Position numbers and translations under genes: made by a program. Positions 15,465 through 24,202 of a DNA stretch of 41,300 nt are shown piece after piece. Positions within the stretch are counted from its first letter, which is position 1; each line of letters starts with the position of its first letter. The notes below the pieces were generated by a model. It was not told the DNA's origin, searched no databases, and worked only from the letters and a program-made list of their open reading frames with translations. Source of the stretch: an uncultured Clostridia bacterium (GTDB lineage Bacteria > Bacillota > Clostridia > Oscillospirales > Ruminococcaceae); contig CANPWL010000017.1 in NCBI GenBank assembly GCA_947584375.1, forward strand, positions 1 to 41,300, in the 5' to 3' direction.

Positions 15465-16388
15465 TTAGTTAAATTTTGCCCAAAGCCAACGTTTTACAAG
15501 ATCATACACTTCAAGCTTATTGACTTCACCAAGCATTTCGTGACGTCCGCCTTCAAAGAGCTGGAGAGTGACATCCTCCACACCGGACTTTTTAAGCATT
15601 TTAAAAACACGCTTAACGCCCTTTCCGTTTTCTCCTACCGGGTCGAGAGTACCCGAAAAAATGAGAATAGGTATATTAGGGGTTTTATTTATGTTCTTTT
15701 GTTTTGAAAGGTATTTAGTTCCTGACAAAAGTGAATGATATGCAGAAACAGTAAAATTACTTCCGCAGAGGGGATCAGAGAGATATTTTTGAACTGTTTC
15801 CTCATCGGAGCTTATCCAATCCGCTTCAGTCAGGCACGGCTTAAACTTACGATTAAACGAGCCGGTAACAAGATTTTTAATAAGTTTGCTCTTATACCGT
15901 TTACCTCGTATCTTTTCGATAATTACTGTCAAAAGGATTCCCAATGACAAACCGTGCTTTTTACCGCTTGTCCCTGAGATGATAAGACCGTCTACTTTAT
16001 CATTATATTTTGTGATGTATGTTCTTGCTAAAAGTGAACCCATACTGTGTCCAAACATTATATATGGTATATCAGGATACAAAGAAGAAATAGTGTTTTG
16101 ATAAATATGGATATCCTCACAAAGCGCATCCCAACCGTGTTCGCAGTTGAAATAACCAAAATCGCGTTTGATTTTGGCGGTCTTGCCGTGACCCAGATGG
16201 TCATGTCCGAAAACAATATATCCGTTATCTGCAAGAAATTCTGCAAATTCTGAATACCTTCCGATATGCTCTTCCATACCGTGAATGAGCTGAATAACAG
16301 CTTTGTATTCAGTAAACTGAGGATTGTACCATTTTCTGCAATGCAGTTCAGTGCCAGTACAGGATTTTATTTCAAAAACTTCTTCCAC
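15465..16388 (-). CDS. Alpha/beta hydrolase (monoacylglycerol lipase/lysophospholipase-like)
   Basis: About 307 residues of the serine-hydrolase fold without a signal peptide. IQLIHGMEEHIGRY is the oxyanion-hole region (HGMEEH is typical of monoacylglycerol lipases and PldB-type lysophospholipases). GHDHLGHGKT follows, then the nucleophile elbow GHSMG, the acid in FSGTLDPVGENG and the catalytic histidine in EGGRHEMLGE. It probably cleaves fatty-acid esters; the exact substrate is not readable. The start chosen is GTG at 16388, nine bases after AGGAGG; a longer frame reading MIILYCELIL lacks a site. A single gene with its own terminator. Confidence 0.88.
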   Translation of the reverse strand: MEEVFEIKSCTGTELHCRKWYNPQFTEYKAVIQLIHGMEEHIGRYSEFAEFLADNGYIVFGHDHLGHGKTAKIKRDFGYFNCEHGWDALCEDIHIYQNTISSLYPDIPYIMFGHSMGSLLARTYITKYNDKVDGLIISGTSGKKHGLSLGILLTVIIEKIRGKRYKSKLIKNLVTGSFNRKFKPCLTEADWISSDEETVQKYLSDPLCGSNFTVSAYHSLLSGTKYLSKQKNINKTPNIPILIFSGTLDPVGENGKGVKRVFKMLKKSGVEDVTLQLFEGGRHEMLGEVNKLEVYDLVKRWLWAKFN

Positions 16389-16484
16389 AGCAAAAATCCT
16401 CCTAAGTATTAATTCACAATATAATATTATCACAATATCAGTTTACATACAACTAATATTTGTTACAAAAATGAAGGTAAAATC

Positions 16485-16513
16485 TTGACAAATAGAACAA
16501 AATATGTTTTAAT
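16485..16513 (+). promoter_or_regulatory. Sigma-A promoter of the ABC importer operon
   Basis: TTGACA (16485-16490), a 17-bp spacer and TTTAAT (16508-16513). Transcription from about 16520 leaves a short leader of about 55 nt, with no room for a T-box. Confidence 0.75.
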
Positions 16514-16574
16514 TATTGTAAGCTATTATATATTTCAGGTAATTTTTTTACTTTAGTTAAAGGAGAATATAATT

Positions 16575-17594
16575 ATGAGAGTAAAAAGAGCTTTGGCACT
16601 TTTGAGTGCAGCGGCTTTGTCGGTTACAATGATGACAGCTTGCGGAAAGGACGACAACGCATCGTCCGGAAACAGCGTGGAAAATGCTGATAAAAAATAT
16701 AACATAGGCATTGTCCAGATGATGGAACACAGTTCGCTCAACACAATTCGAGATTCAATAAAGAGCCGCCTTGATGAACTTGGATTCAAGGACGGAGAAA
16801 ACTGCAAGATCGACTGTCAGCAGGCAAACGGTGAATCGACAACGATCACACAGATCTTAGATCAGTTTAAGGCTGATGAGGCTGACATTATAGTTGCTAT
16901 AACTACTCCGTGTGCTCAATTAGCAGCACCTTATTCAACAGATATTCCTGTTGTATTTTCAGCGGTAACCGATCCGGTTGCAGCAGGCATTGTAGATTCG
17001 CTCGACAAGCCGGGCGGAAACATTACCGGTACTTCTGACGCATTGGAAATTTCAAAGATATTGGATTTTGCTTTGACTTCTACGCCTGACTTAAAAACTC
17101 TAGGTTATCTGTATAACACAGGAGAAGATAACTCTGTTTCCTGCTTAGAGAAGGTAAAAGCTTATTGCAAAGAGAAGAACATTAAGCTAGAGATTGCCTC
17201 TGTAACAAACACTTCCGAGATTCAGGAGGCTATAACAACGCTTGCGGATAAGTGCGATGCAGTGTTCTCACCGAACGACAACACTGTGGCTAGTGCAATG
17301 GGTACGGTGGCACAGGTAATGAATAAGGCTAAGAAGCCTATGTATGTAGGAGCAGATTCAATGGTTCAGGACGGTGGATTTGCCACAATAGGAATCCAAT
17401 ACAATGATTTAGGTATTGAAACGGCGAATATGGTGTCTTCAATTCTGAAGGGTGAGAAGAAAGCAGGTGATATTCCTGTAAAGGTATTCAACGAGGATTT
17501 GAGTACGTTTATTAACAAATCAACAGCTGACGCCATAGGATATAAAATTCCTGATGAACTCGCAAATGCTGAAAAGACAGTTTTATTCGACTGA
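16575..17594 (+). CDS. ABC transporter substrate-binding lipoprotein (TrpX-like)
   Basis: 339 residues with a lipoprotein signal ending MMTAC (lipidated Cys at about 23) and an acidic Ser/Asn linker. The mature part is a two-lobed binding protein of the ABC_sub_bind type (YNIGIVQMMEHSSLN; DIIVAITTPCAQLA; IPVVFSAVTDPVAAG; GNITGTSD). This family pairs with the permease and ATPase that follow. Related streptococcal systems are called TrpXYZ because they often sit under tryptophan control; no such signal is visible here, so the substrate is open. ATG is preceded by AAAGGAG at normal spacing. Confidence 0.88.
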   Translation: MRVKRALALLSAAALSVTMMTACGKDDNASSGNSVENADKKYNIGIVQMMEHSSLNTIRDSIKSRLDELGFKDGENCKIDCQQANGESTTITQILDQFKADEADIIVAITTPCAQLAAPYSTDIPVVFSAVTDPVAAGIVDSLDKPGGNITGTSDALEISKILDFALTSTPDLKTLGYLYNTGEDNSVSCLEKVKAYCKEKNIKLEIASVTNTSEIQEAITTLADKCDAVFSPNDNTVASAMGTVAQVMNKAKKPMYVGADSMVQDGGFATIGIQYNDLGIETANMVSSILKGEKKAGDIPVKVFNEDLSTFINKSTADAIGYKIPDELANAEKTVLFD

Positions 17595-17665
17595 TAAAAT
17601 TTTAGGATCTTATGTTTTTTATATTCTGTATTTGTGGAGCTAAGTTTAAAGATTAATTTTTGTAG

Positions 17666-17692
17666 GGGAGGTTTCTTATTTTGAAACTTCCC
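17666..17692 (+). terminator. Intercistronic stem-loop between binding protein and permease
   Basis: GGGAGGTTTC (17666-17675) pairs with GAAACTTCCC (17683-17692) with one G-U, followed only by TTATTT. It is likely a partial terminator or 3' stabiliser that keeps binding-protein mRNA in excess over permease mRNA, as is common in ABC importers. Confidence 0.6.
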
Positions 17693-17766
17693 TTATTTAG
17701 AAACCGTTTGGTTTTATATAATAAAAGTCATAATAGTATTTTCACACTTTTTAAGGAATGATATTT

Positions 17767-18771
17767 ATGTCGATTATAAAAAAGATAAATAAGGGGAATA
17801 TAATATCTCTTATTCCGAAGGTTATTTTAATTATATTGCTTTTAGTTATAATCAATACGCAGATGACCGAATCGGTCGTATTGGGAACACTTGAAAAAGG
17901 GCTTGTATTTTCATTTCTGGCGCTTGGCATTTTTATTTCTTTCAGGATTTTAGATATTCCTGATTTATCAGTAGACGGAACATTCACGCTTGGCGTTGCA
18001 GTATCTGTTATGAACGCATATAACGGAAGTCCTGTCAAGGGAATTATATTAGCAGTAATAGCCGGTGCAATAGCAGGCTGCGTAACAGGGGTTTTGGTCA
18101 CAAAGCTTAAGGTTCAGCCTATTTTGGCAGGAATTATTACTATGACGGCATTGTATTCAATAAATTTGAAGATAATGTCCCGTCCTAATATTTCGCTATG
18201 GAAAAAGGATACATTGTTTACATACTTTGAAGATTTACTTGGAAGTAACAATAAAGTTATAGTTTCAGGCGTCATACTGATAGCTGTATCATTACTTTTG
18301 TTTTTGTTTTTAAAAACTCAGCTTGGAATGTCGCTCAGAGCCACCGGAGATAATGAGTTTATGGTAAGGGCTTCGTCAATAAACTCTGATACGATGAAGA
18401 TACTTGGCTTTGCACTTGCAAACGGTTTGGTATCACTATCAGGAGCTATGTATGCACAGTATTCCAGCGCCGGCGATACAAACAGCGGAACAGGTATGTT
18501 GGTTGTCGGTTTGGCTTCAATTATAATAGGAGAGATATTTTTCAAAAAGCACAGTATATTGTTTGGTATTCTTGCGGCTATTATAGGAGCTACTGCTTAT
18601 CGTTATGTGCTTGCTTTTGCGATGGGTCTTGGTATGGACAGTAATTATACAAAACTGTTTTCTGCGGTGATCGTTGCAATAGCAATTGCTATTCCCGCAG
18701 TAAAAGGATATGCCGTTGATTTTTATAAGAGATATATCTTAAAGGACAAAGGCGGTGCTTCAAAATGTTAA
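17767..18771 (+). CDS. ABC transporter permease (TrpY-like)
   Basis: About 334 residues, a hydrophobic protein of the BPD_transp_2 (branched-chain amino-acid type) fold with about nine spans. It contains DLSVDGTFTLGVAVS near residue 70 and the region LRATGDNEFMVRASSIN, which forms the coupling loop to the ATPase. It forms the membrane channel for the importer whose binding protein precedes it. ATG 17767 is nine bases after AAGGA (17753-17757); the upstream in-frame ATG 17758 is too close to that site. The 3' end overlaps the ATPase gene by 7 nt, indicating translational coupling. Confidence 0.88.
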   Translation: MSIIKKINKGNIISLIPKVILIILLLVIINTQMTESVVLGTLEKGLVFSFLALGIFISFRILDIPDLSVDGTFTLGVAVSVMNAYNGSPVKGIILAVIAGAIAGCVTGVLVTKLKVQPILAGIITMTALYSINLKIMSRPNISLWKKDTLFTYFEDLLGSNNKVIVSGVILIAVSLLLFLFLKTQLGMSLRATGDNEFMVRASSINSDTMKILGFALANGLVSLSGAMYAQYSSAGDTNSGTGMLVVGLASIIIGEIFFKKHSILFGILAAIIGATAYRYVLAFAMGLGMDSNYTKLFSAVIVAIAIAIPAVKGYAVDFYKRYILKDKGGASKC

Positions 18772-19553
18772 GACTTGAAAATGTAAGCGTTACCTTTAAT
18801 GCAAATACGGTTAATGAGAGAAAGGCACTTAAAAACATTAATTTAAAGCTTGACAATGGTGATTTTGTAACAGTCATAGGCTCAAACGGTTCAGGGAAGT
18901 CAACCTTGATGAACGCTGTATGCGGAAGCTGTAATATAGACAGCGGACAAATATTTATAGGCGACAGAAATATCACCTATGCAAAGGAGCATAGGCGTGC
19001 AAGGTATATAGGACGTTTATTTCAGGATCCTTTAAAGGGAACCGCCCCTAATATGACTATTGAAGAAAATCTTGGTCTTGCATATTCCAGAGGTAAAAAA
19101 AGAAGTCTGACTATCGGGATATCTAAAAAAGATTTAAAATCATTCAGAGAAAAATTAGCCGAGCTTGATATTGGTCTAGAGGATAGAATGAAAACTCCTG
19201 TTGGACTGTTATCAGGCGGACAGCGTCAGGCATTGACGCTTCTTATGGCTACAATTGTTACTCCTAAGCTTTTGCTTTTAGACGAGCATACGGCAGCTCT
19301 CGATCCTGTTACTGCTGATAAGGTCATGTCTATTACCGAAAAAATTGTTCGGGAAAACAATATTACAACTTTGATGATAACTCACAATATTTCAAATGCT
19401 CTTGAATACGGAAATAAGACATTAGTATTGAGTCAAGGAAATATTCTGGCTTATATAGCGGGTGATGAGAGAACCAATATGTCGCTTTCTAAAATTATGG
19501 AGCTTTATGCAGATTCTTCGGGAGATACTTTGACTGATAAAATGATATTATAA
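18765..19553 (+). CDS. ABC transporter ATP-binding protein (TrpZ-like)
   Basis: 262 residues with all nucleotide-binding motifs: Walker A GSNGSGKST (about residues 39-47), a Q-loop in GRLFQDP, the signature LLSGGQRQA, Walker B KLLLLDEHTAALDP, and the H-loop MITHN. In Walker B the sequence is DEHTAALDP rather than the usual DEPTAALDP, a His variant that is common in this importer subfamily. It starts inside the end of the permease gene. A strong hairpin follows the stop codon. It energises the importer encoded by the two preceding genes. Confidence 0.92.
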   Translation: MLRLENVSVTFNANTVNERKALKNINLKLDNGDFVTVIGSNGSGKSTLMNAVCGSCNIDSGQIFIGDRNITYAKEHRRARYIGRLFQDPLKGTAPNMTIEENLGLAYSRGKKRSLTIGISKKDLKSFREKLAELDIGLEDRMKTPVGLLSGGQRQALTLLMATIVTPKLLLLDEHTAALDPVTADKVMSITEKIVRENNITTLMITHNISNALEYGNKTLVLSQGNILAYIAGDERTNMSLSKIMELYADSSGDTLTDKMIL

Positions 19554-19562
19554 ATATAATTT

Positions 19563-19591
19563 ACGCCTGAGCTTTAAAATAGTTCAGGCGT
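19563..19591. terminator. Bidirectional terminator
   Basis: ACGCCTGA (19563-19570) pairs with TCAGGCGT (19584-19591). It lies between the convergent ABC ATPase and spoIIP genes, three nt past the spoIIP stop. Confidence 0.8.
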
Positions 19592-19593
19592 TA

Positions 19594-20811
19594 TTACTGT
19601 TTTGCTGTATTTATCAGATTTTTAGAAAGGGATTTTCCGAGTAATTTACCCGTATAGATTGCCTCATCGAGCGAATTTCCGTGACTTCCTACTTCTATGA
19701 GCAAAGCTCCAGTTGAAAGTGATTGATTATAGTTCCTGTAATCAAATAAAACTGGACGTTCAAGTCCGGGATAATCATATTCAATTTGTGACTGTAAAGA
19801 GCAGGCAAATGTAAGGTTATCCAAAAAATTCGGCATACCCATAGAACCGTCTTTATAGTCTGCACAGGATATTATCATAAGCTGTGCCGCACGCTTTCCG
19901 TCAACTTCGGTAATTGGAGAAAGCCTTAATCCGTTTTCTTTTTCAATAGCGTCACGATGTATATCCAAAACCACTTTTATGGAAGGATATTTTTTCAGTA
20001 TTTTTGTAACTGTATTATAGCTTAAATCATAAGCGGAGTTATAGTCGGGATAATCGTGTATCGTAGTTGAATGTACGGTTTTGATCCCGTTTTTTTCTAA
20101 CTGCTTACAAATTGCGTTTCCAACACGAATCATATTCTTTTCAGAGTCGGTAGTTTTGCAGGAAAAAGATTTATCGTAATAATCTCTGGTATATGGCTCA
20201 AAGCTCTCGGTAGTGTGTGTATGATATATTAGAACCTGAGGTTTATCACTGTTAAGTTCAATATTAAAATCCGGATTTTTTTTACTTTGCTTAATTATTT
20301 TGTTATTGCTTAATTCTGTACAGTTTCTTACCTGTGCACCGCTTTCTAAAGTTACAAAACTCTTATCAGAATAAGTTCCGTAATGAACGTCTTCAATTTC
20401 TCCGTCATGGCTTTCAATTTTATCAGGGTAGGGAAGGGGATTACTTACTGTTATACTATCGCTGTTTTCAACTATGCTTTTATATGTTTTTGTATTATTT
20501 TTAGAATTGTTGCTTGCCTCTGTTTCATTAGGCGCCATATCGATAGCCCACGTTGATTTTCCTCCTACGTTGACTCTGTAAAACTCATTTGATGGCTCGT
20601 TAATTAAAGTTGCGCCCAGCTTTTTTGATAATTCTGTTATGTAGTCTGTATTGTTTCCGAACGACATTTTCGCTGAAGAAGCTGCCATTGAGCCTGTGAC
20701 ATCCAAAATTTTATCACCGTAATTCATACCGATAAAAATAAGAAGCGGAGTTATTACCACAGCAAGTATCACACAAACAGCTTTGATAATGATTTTTTTA
20801 TATGCATTCAT
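19594..20811 (-). CDS. spoIIP: Stage II sporulation protein P
   Basis: 405 residues with an N-terminal membrane anchor (about 8-30) and an extracellular C-terminal hydrolase domain. The core reads VLIYHTHTTESFEPY, then VVLDIHRDAIE, and ends LLIEVGSHGNSLDEA; the two histidines and the glutamates are those of the amidase/endopeptidase family. SpoIIP degrades peptidoglycan with SpoIID and SpoIIM during forespore engulfment, so the gene indicates a spore former. Residues 60-190 form a variable, Ser/Asn-rich stalk. The ATG follows AAAGGACAGGAT. In sporulating Firmicutes it is sigma-E dependent; I could not locate a confident sigma-E promoter upstream. Confidence 0.93.
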   Translation of the reverse strand: MNAYKKIIIKAVCVILAVVITPLLIFIGMNYGDKILDVTGSMAASSAKMSFGNNTDYITELSKKLGATLINEPSNEFYRVNVGGKSTWAIDMAPNETEASNNSKNNTKTYKSIVENSDSITVSNPLPYPDKIESHDGEIEDVHYGTYSDKSFVTLESGAQVRNCTELSNNKIIKQSKKNPDFNIELNSDKPQVLIYHTHTTESFEPYTRDYYDKSFSCKTTDSEKNMIRVGNAICKQLEKNGIKTVHSTTIHDYPDYNSAYDLSYNTVTKILKKYPSIKVVLDIHRDAIEKENGLRLSPITEVDGKRAAQLMIISCADYKDGSMGMPNFLDNLTFACSLQSQIEYDYPGLERPVLFDYRNYNQSLSTGALLIEVGSHGNSLDEAIYTGKLLGKSLSKNLINTAKQ

Positions 20812-21025
20812 TTTTTATATCCTGTCCTTTCGCTACTCATAGGCAAGGGGTTAGAAACCAAAGGCAAGAGGCACAAATAACAATATAATTTATCGATTTG
20901 CTCCTTGCATTGGTATCTCTTGTTAATATGCCTATATATTTAAACTTATGATTTAAGAATATAAAAAATGCTTACAGATTATAAAATTTATAATTTAAGT
21001 GGCACTCTTTTAACCAAATAAAAAA
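20812..21025. other. Intergenic region upstream of spoIIP
   Basis: AT-rich spacer with no reading frame that I can support and no confident sigma-E promoter for spoIIP. It ends at the terminator of the coat-protein genes. Confidence 0.5.
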
Positions 21026-21055
21026 GGTGCGGAGAATTATGCTTTCTTCCGCACC
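21026..21055 (-). terminator. Terminator of the coat-protein genes
   Basis: GGTGCGGA (21026-21033) pairs with TCCGCACC (21048-21055). On the minus strand the stem is followed by TTTTTTATTT. Confidence 0.85.
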
Positions 21056-21061
21056 CTGATT

Positions 21062-21310
21062 TTAATTTTGACCGGAAAACTTTTGCTTAACCTGTTCTAT
21101 CTGCTGTTGTCCTACTTGGCTTTCAGAATACCAGCCTTTTTTAGACATCTGCTCATAAAGAGTATCCTGAATGCATAGTGCTTCGTTAAGCGCTTTAGTA
21201 AAAGTTTGACGTACATTTCCCGGTGTAGATTCAATTGAACCGTGCATATATAGGTCGCACACACCTTTTTCGGTAAGAAGCAGTCCTTCCATTAAGTCCT
21301 TATCGTTCAT
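21062..21310 (-). CDS. CotF-family spore coat protein
   Basis: 82 residues, alpha-helical, with the pattern LLTEKGVCDLYMHGSIES, then a stretch with ALNEAL, then MSKKGWYS and QIEQVKQKF near the end. These are the conserved marks of the short clostridial CotF-like (coat_F) proteins, which are assembled on the spore surface. The gene follows a 57-residue gene on the same strand by 40 nt and is closed by a strong terminator. The ATG is preceded by GAAAGGAG at normal spacing. Together with spoIIP downstream this is a small sporulation cluster. Confidence 0.85.
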   Translation of the reverse strand: MNDKDLMEGLLLTEKGVCDLYMHGSIESTPGNVRQTFTKALNEALCIQDTLYEQMSKKGWYSESQVGQQQIEQVKQKFSGQN

Positions 21311-21350
21311 ATTTTTCTCCTTTCAAATTTTTAACTGTCAAGGTTTTTAG

Positions 21351-21524
21351 TTATAACAAACCGTAAAAGCTTTTGAAAATTTGTTCATGTTTACTTGATA
21401 AATCATTTACACAATTTATCAACTCGGAATCCTCAAGCTTTGAGATAACTTCCTTGCATTGGCTTTTGAAATATTTTTCGTGACCCAGTGCGTCTTCAAC
21501 ATAAAGTAAATCTTTTGAAGTCAT
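21351..21524 (-). CDS. Small spore-coat-associated protein (57 aa)
   Basis: A short gene reading MTSKDLLYVEDALGHEKYF at its start and ending FKSFYGLL. It has an excellent ribosome-binding site, GGAGGTGA, with a short spacer to the ATG at 21524. It lies 40 nt upstream of the CotF-like gene. The N-terminal pattern (DLLxxEDxLGHEK) is typical of the short helical proteins that pair with CotF-like proteins in clostridia, which supports a spore role. The length is small, but the start site, composition and neighbour agree. Confidence 0.75.
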   Translation of the reverse strand: MTSKDLLYVEDALGHEKYFKSQCKEVISKLEDSELINCVNDLSSKHEQIFKSFYGLL

Positions 21525-21652
21525 TTTACTTCACCTCCGAAATTACTATGTGCAGGTTTGGTAAAAATTATACTAATAAATTGAAAACAAATTCTCTTTT
21601 TATTTATCACTGATTTATCAGAGAGAAGCAATTATAAATTTTACAAAAACTA

Positions 21653-21681
21653 TTGTTTATAAGAAAAATTTATGATATAAT
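21653..21681 (+). promoter_or_regulatory. Promoter of the tRNA-Arg gene
   Basis: TTGTTT (21653-21658), a 17-bp spacer and a perfect TATAAT (21676-21681), 22 nt before the tRNA. Confidence 0.7.
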
Positions 21682-21703
21682 ATATAAAAGTTTCGTCTTA
21701 TTA

Positions 21704-21778
21704 GCCCCCTTAGTTAAATGGATATAACAAATCCCTCCTAAGGATTAGTTATCAGTTCGATTCTGGTAGGGGGTGCCA
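21704..21778 (+). tRNA. tRNA-Arg, anticodon CCU
   Basis: A complete cloverleaf: acceptor GCCCCCT with AGGGGGT, D stem GTTA/TAAC, anticodon stem AATCC/GGATT around loop CTCCTAA (anticodon CCT, reading AGG), and T arm ATCAG-TTCGATT-CTGGT. The discriminator is G and the 3' CCA is encoded (21776-21778). It stands immediately upstream of the hybrid kinase gene. Confidence 0.95.
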
Positions 21779-21840
21779 GATTATTTTGTATATAAAAGAC
21801 ATCTTTTGTTTTAAATGCCTTCACATAAGGAGGGGTGAAT

Positions 21841-23943
21841 ATGATACACAGATTGTTCCTACGGCTTTCTGTACTTGTGCTGGTTTTTGTGTTGTTGTTT
21901 TATGCGGCAGTTCCGCAAGTACGGGCAGAAAGCAAGCAGAGTGTATTGACGCTTACCTCTGAGGAGAAAAATTATATATCGTCTCATAAATCACTTAAGA
22001 TAGGGTATGTTCAAGACCGTATACCTGTTTCCTTTTCTGATAAGAATGGGGAATTAGCAGGAATATCCCGATATATATTCGACCATGTGAGCGAGCTTTG
22101 CGGTATAAAATTTGATTATGTTCCTCTGCCCGGCGGAGATATTACTTATGACTATCTTTTAAGCGAGGGTCTTGATTTGGTTTCAAGTGTTGAATATAAC
22201 AAAGAAAACCAAAAAGCTCGGGGAATACTTATCAGCAATCCTTATCTGTCCAGCCGCAAGGTGGTAGTAGCACGAGATGGTCTGGAGTTTAGCTACGATG
22301 CCAATCTGTCAGTTGCCATATCTACGGGTTCTCAGACGATAAGAAAGGTAATGAGTGAATCCTATCCGAATTTTAAGCTTGTTGATTATCCATCTATATC
22401 CGACTGCTTTGATGCAGTAAATTCAGGCAAAGCAGATCTTATGATACAAAATCAATATGTTGTTGAATACTGGATTTCCAAGCCGATTTATGATAAGCTA
22501 AAGGTTATTCCGGTACTTGGGCTTGACGACCAGCTCTGCTTTTCTGCCGTTGTCGCTTTCGGAAAATCCAGCGGTCCGGCTGAAAAGGATGGACGTATTC
22601 TTATTAATATTTTGAATAAGGCCATAGGAAGTATAAACGAGGATGAGGTGGGAAGCTATACAATACAGGCTATTATGGAAAATCAGTATCAATTTTCGCT
22701 GACAGATTTCCTGTATAGATATCGCTATGTAGTGAGTGCGCTTGTTGTAGCTGTTTTCGTTATTGTGTTACTGACGATTTTGCTCGTTCGTCAACATATA
22801 AAATTTGCTGAAAACAAGGCTGACGCTAAAGTCAAGAGCCATTTTTTGTCCGCAATGAGTCACGAGATTCGTACTCCTTTGAACGGATTAATAGGTCTTA
22901 ATTATCTTATTTCTCAAAAGCTGGATGATAAGGAACGTGTGAGGGAATATCTGCGTCAGTCAACGGTTACTACAAACTATCTATTGTCGCTTGTAAATGA
23001 TATGCTGGATATGTCAAATCTTCAGACTCAAAACATTGAGTTAGTTACTAATCCGGTGGAACTTGAACTATTGCTTAATACGGTCAACTCCATTACGAAA
23101 AATGCAATGTCAGAAAAAAAGCTAGTATATAATGTAAGCTCCGAGATTAAATGGCCTTGCGTTATTGGTGATGAGGTTCGCATTCAGCAGGTTTTGCTGA
23201 ATTTGTTGGACAATGCCCGCAAATTTACACCTAAGGGCGGGAAAGTGGATCTTTCTTTAAAACAAGAGATGAAAGACAACGGGAAAGTTCTTACAACCTT
23301 CACTGTATCAGACACCGGACGCGGAATGAGTGAGGAATTTCAGAAACGCATTTTTGACGCTTTTGCTCAAGAACTCGATACTGTATCAAAGGGCAATCAG
23401 GGAACAGGTCTAGGGCTTCCCATCAGCCGCCGATTGGCGTTGCTTATGGGCGGCGATCTGACATTTGTCAGCCGTAAGGGTGAAGGCAGTTCGTTTACGT
23501 TTACTTTTACTGCACAGCCTACTGAGTTGCCTCAAAAGGACGTTGAGGTGCAGACCAATAATTTAAGTCATAAGAATAATCGGGTTTTGGTGGCTGAGGA
23601 CAACGAACTTAACGGTGAGATTATTATCGAATTGCTGAATGATGTTGGCTTTGAAGCTGATCTTGCAGAGAATGGTAAAATAGCTTTTCGTATGTTTAAT
23701 GATTCCGAACCCGGTACGTATGGCGTGATTCTTATGGATCTGCTTATGCCTGAAATGGACGGTTTTGAAACTACCAAAGCTATCCGTGCTTTAGACAGAC
23801 AAGATGCAAAAACGGTGCATATTTTTGCTTGCACAGCAAACACATCTTCTGAGGACAGAGCAAAAGCACGGGAAAGCGGTATGGATGACTTTATTGCAAA
23901 GCCTGTTGATATTAAAGAACTGCTTAAAAAAATTAACGAATAA
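21841..23943 (+). CDS. Hybrid sensor histidine kinase/response regulator with periplasmic-binding sensor
   Basis: 700 residues. A signal peptide is at 1-28, and an extracytoplasmic SBP_bac_3-like sensor (LKIGYVQDRIPVSF onward) occupies about 45-270. A membrane span is at about 298-320 and HisKA carries H341 in SHEIRTP. HATPase motifs NLLDNARKF, DTGRGMS and GTGLGLPIS follow, then a C-terminal receiver with D633 in ILMDLLMPEMDGFE. It is BvgS/EvgS-like, with no Hpt or output domain. The ATG lies six bases after AAGGAGGGG; GTG 21835 overlaps that site. Arginine is 24 CGN to 6 AGR, unlike the neighbours, suggesting acquisition by transfer. It is flanked by two tRNA genes. Confidence 0.9.
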   Translation: MIHRLFLRLSVLVLVFVLLFYAAVPQVRAESKQSVLTLTSEEKNYISSHKSLKIGYVQDRIPVSFSDKNGELAGISRYIFDHVSELCGIKFDYVPLPGGDITYDYLLSEGLDLVSSVEYNKENQKARGILISNPYLSSRKVVVARDGLEFSYDANLSVAISTGSQTIRKVMSESYPNFKLVDYPSISDCFDAVNSGKADLMIQNQYVVEYWISKPIYDKLKVIPVLGLDDQLCFSAVVAFGKSSGPAEKDGRILINILNKAIGSINEDEVGSYTIQAIMENQYQFSLTDFLYRYRYVVSALVVAVFVIVLLTILLVRQHIKFAENKADAKVKSHFLSAMSHEIRTPLNGLIGLNYLISQKLDDKERVREYLRQSTVTTNYLLSLVNDMLDMSNLQTQNIELVTNPVELELLLNTVNSITKNAMSEKKLVYNVSSEIKWPCVIGDEVRIQQVLLNLLDNARKFTPKGGKVDLSLKQEMKDNGKVLTTFTVSDTGRGMSEEFQKRIFDAFAQELDTVSKGNQGTGLGLPISRRLALLMGGDLTFVSRKGEGSSFTFTFTAQPTELPQKDVEVQTNNLSHKNNRVLVAEDNELNGEIIIELLNDVGFEADLAENGKIAFRMFNDSEPGTYGVILMDLLMPEMDGFETTKAIRALDRQDAKTVHIFACTANTSSEDRAKARESGMDDFIAKPVDIKELLKKINE

Positions 23944-23946
23944 AAG

Positions 23947-23984
23947 AAGGCAATACTTGCTTATAAATTTGCAGGTATTGCCTT
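23947..23984 (+). terminator. Terminator of the hybrid kinase gene
   Basis: A 14-bp stem with one G-U pair (23947-23960 with 23971-23984), followed by TT then GTT. It begins four nt after the stop codon. Confidence 0.85.
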
Positions 23985-24086
23985 TTGTTAATTGGTTTTC
24001 TTTAATTGCATAGAACCATAATATTAATGATGTAGTTGAAAATATAATTTTAAATACTATTGGGAGCAAAAGTTGGCAATTATAAC

Positions 24087-24115
24087 TTGATTTTTTTATT
24101 TAAACGTGGTACACT
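24087..24115 (+). promoter_or_regulatory. Possible promoter of the tRNA-Ser gene
   Basis: TTGATT (24087-24092), a 17-bp spacer and TACACT (24110-24115). A nearer TATAAT at 24195-24200 is too close to the tRNA to serve it. Confidence 0.4.
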
Positions 24116-24202
24116 TATATCATCTTCTGTCGTGATGTGATTGCTGAATACAAATTGCTATATGACACAATACATTTATTATTTTTCAAAAAGTTATAAT
24201 AT

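Noticed and set aside
16440-16574. T-box leader before the TrpX-like gene
   Set aside because: The promoter leaves only about 55 nt, and there is no T-box sequence or specifier hairpin.
21525-21560. Sigma-K promoter (CATAGTAAT) before the coat-protein pair
   Set aside because: The element would end three bases before the ribosome-binding site, leaving no leader, and no -35 AC element is evident.
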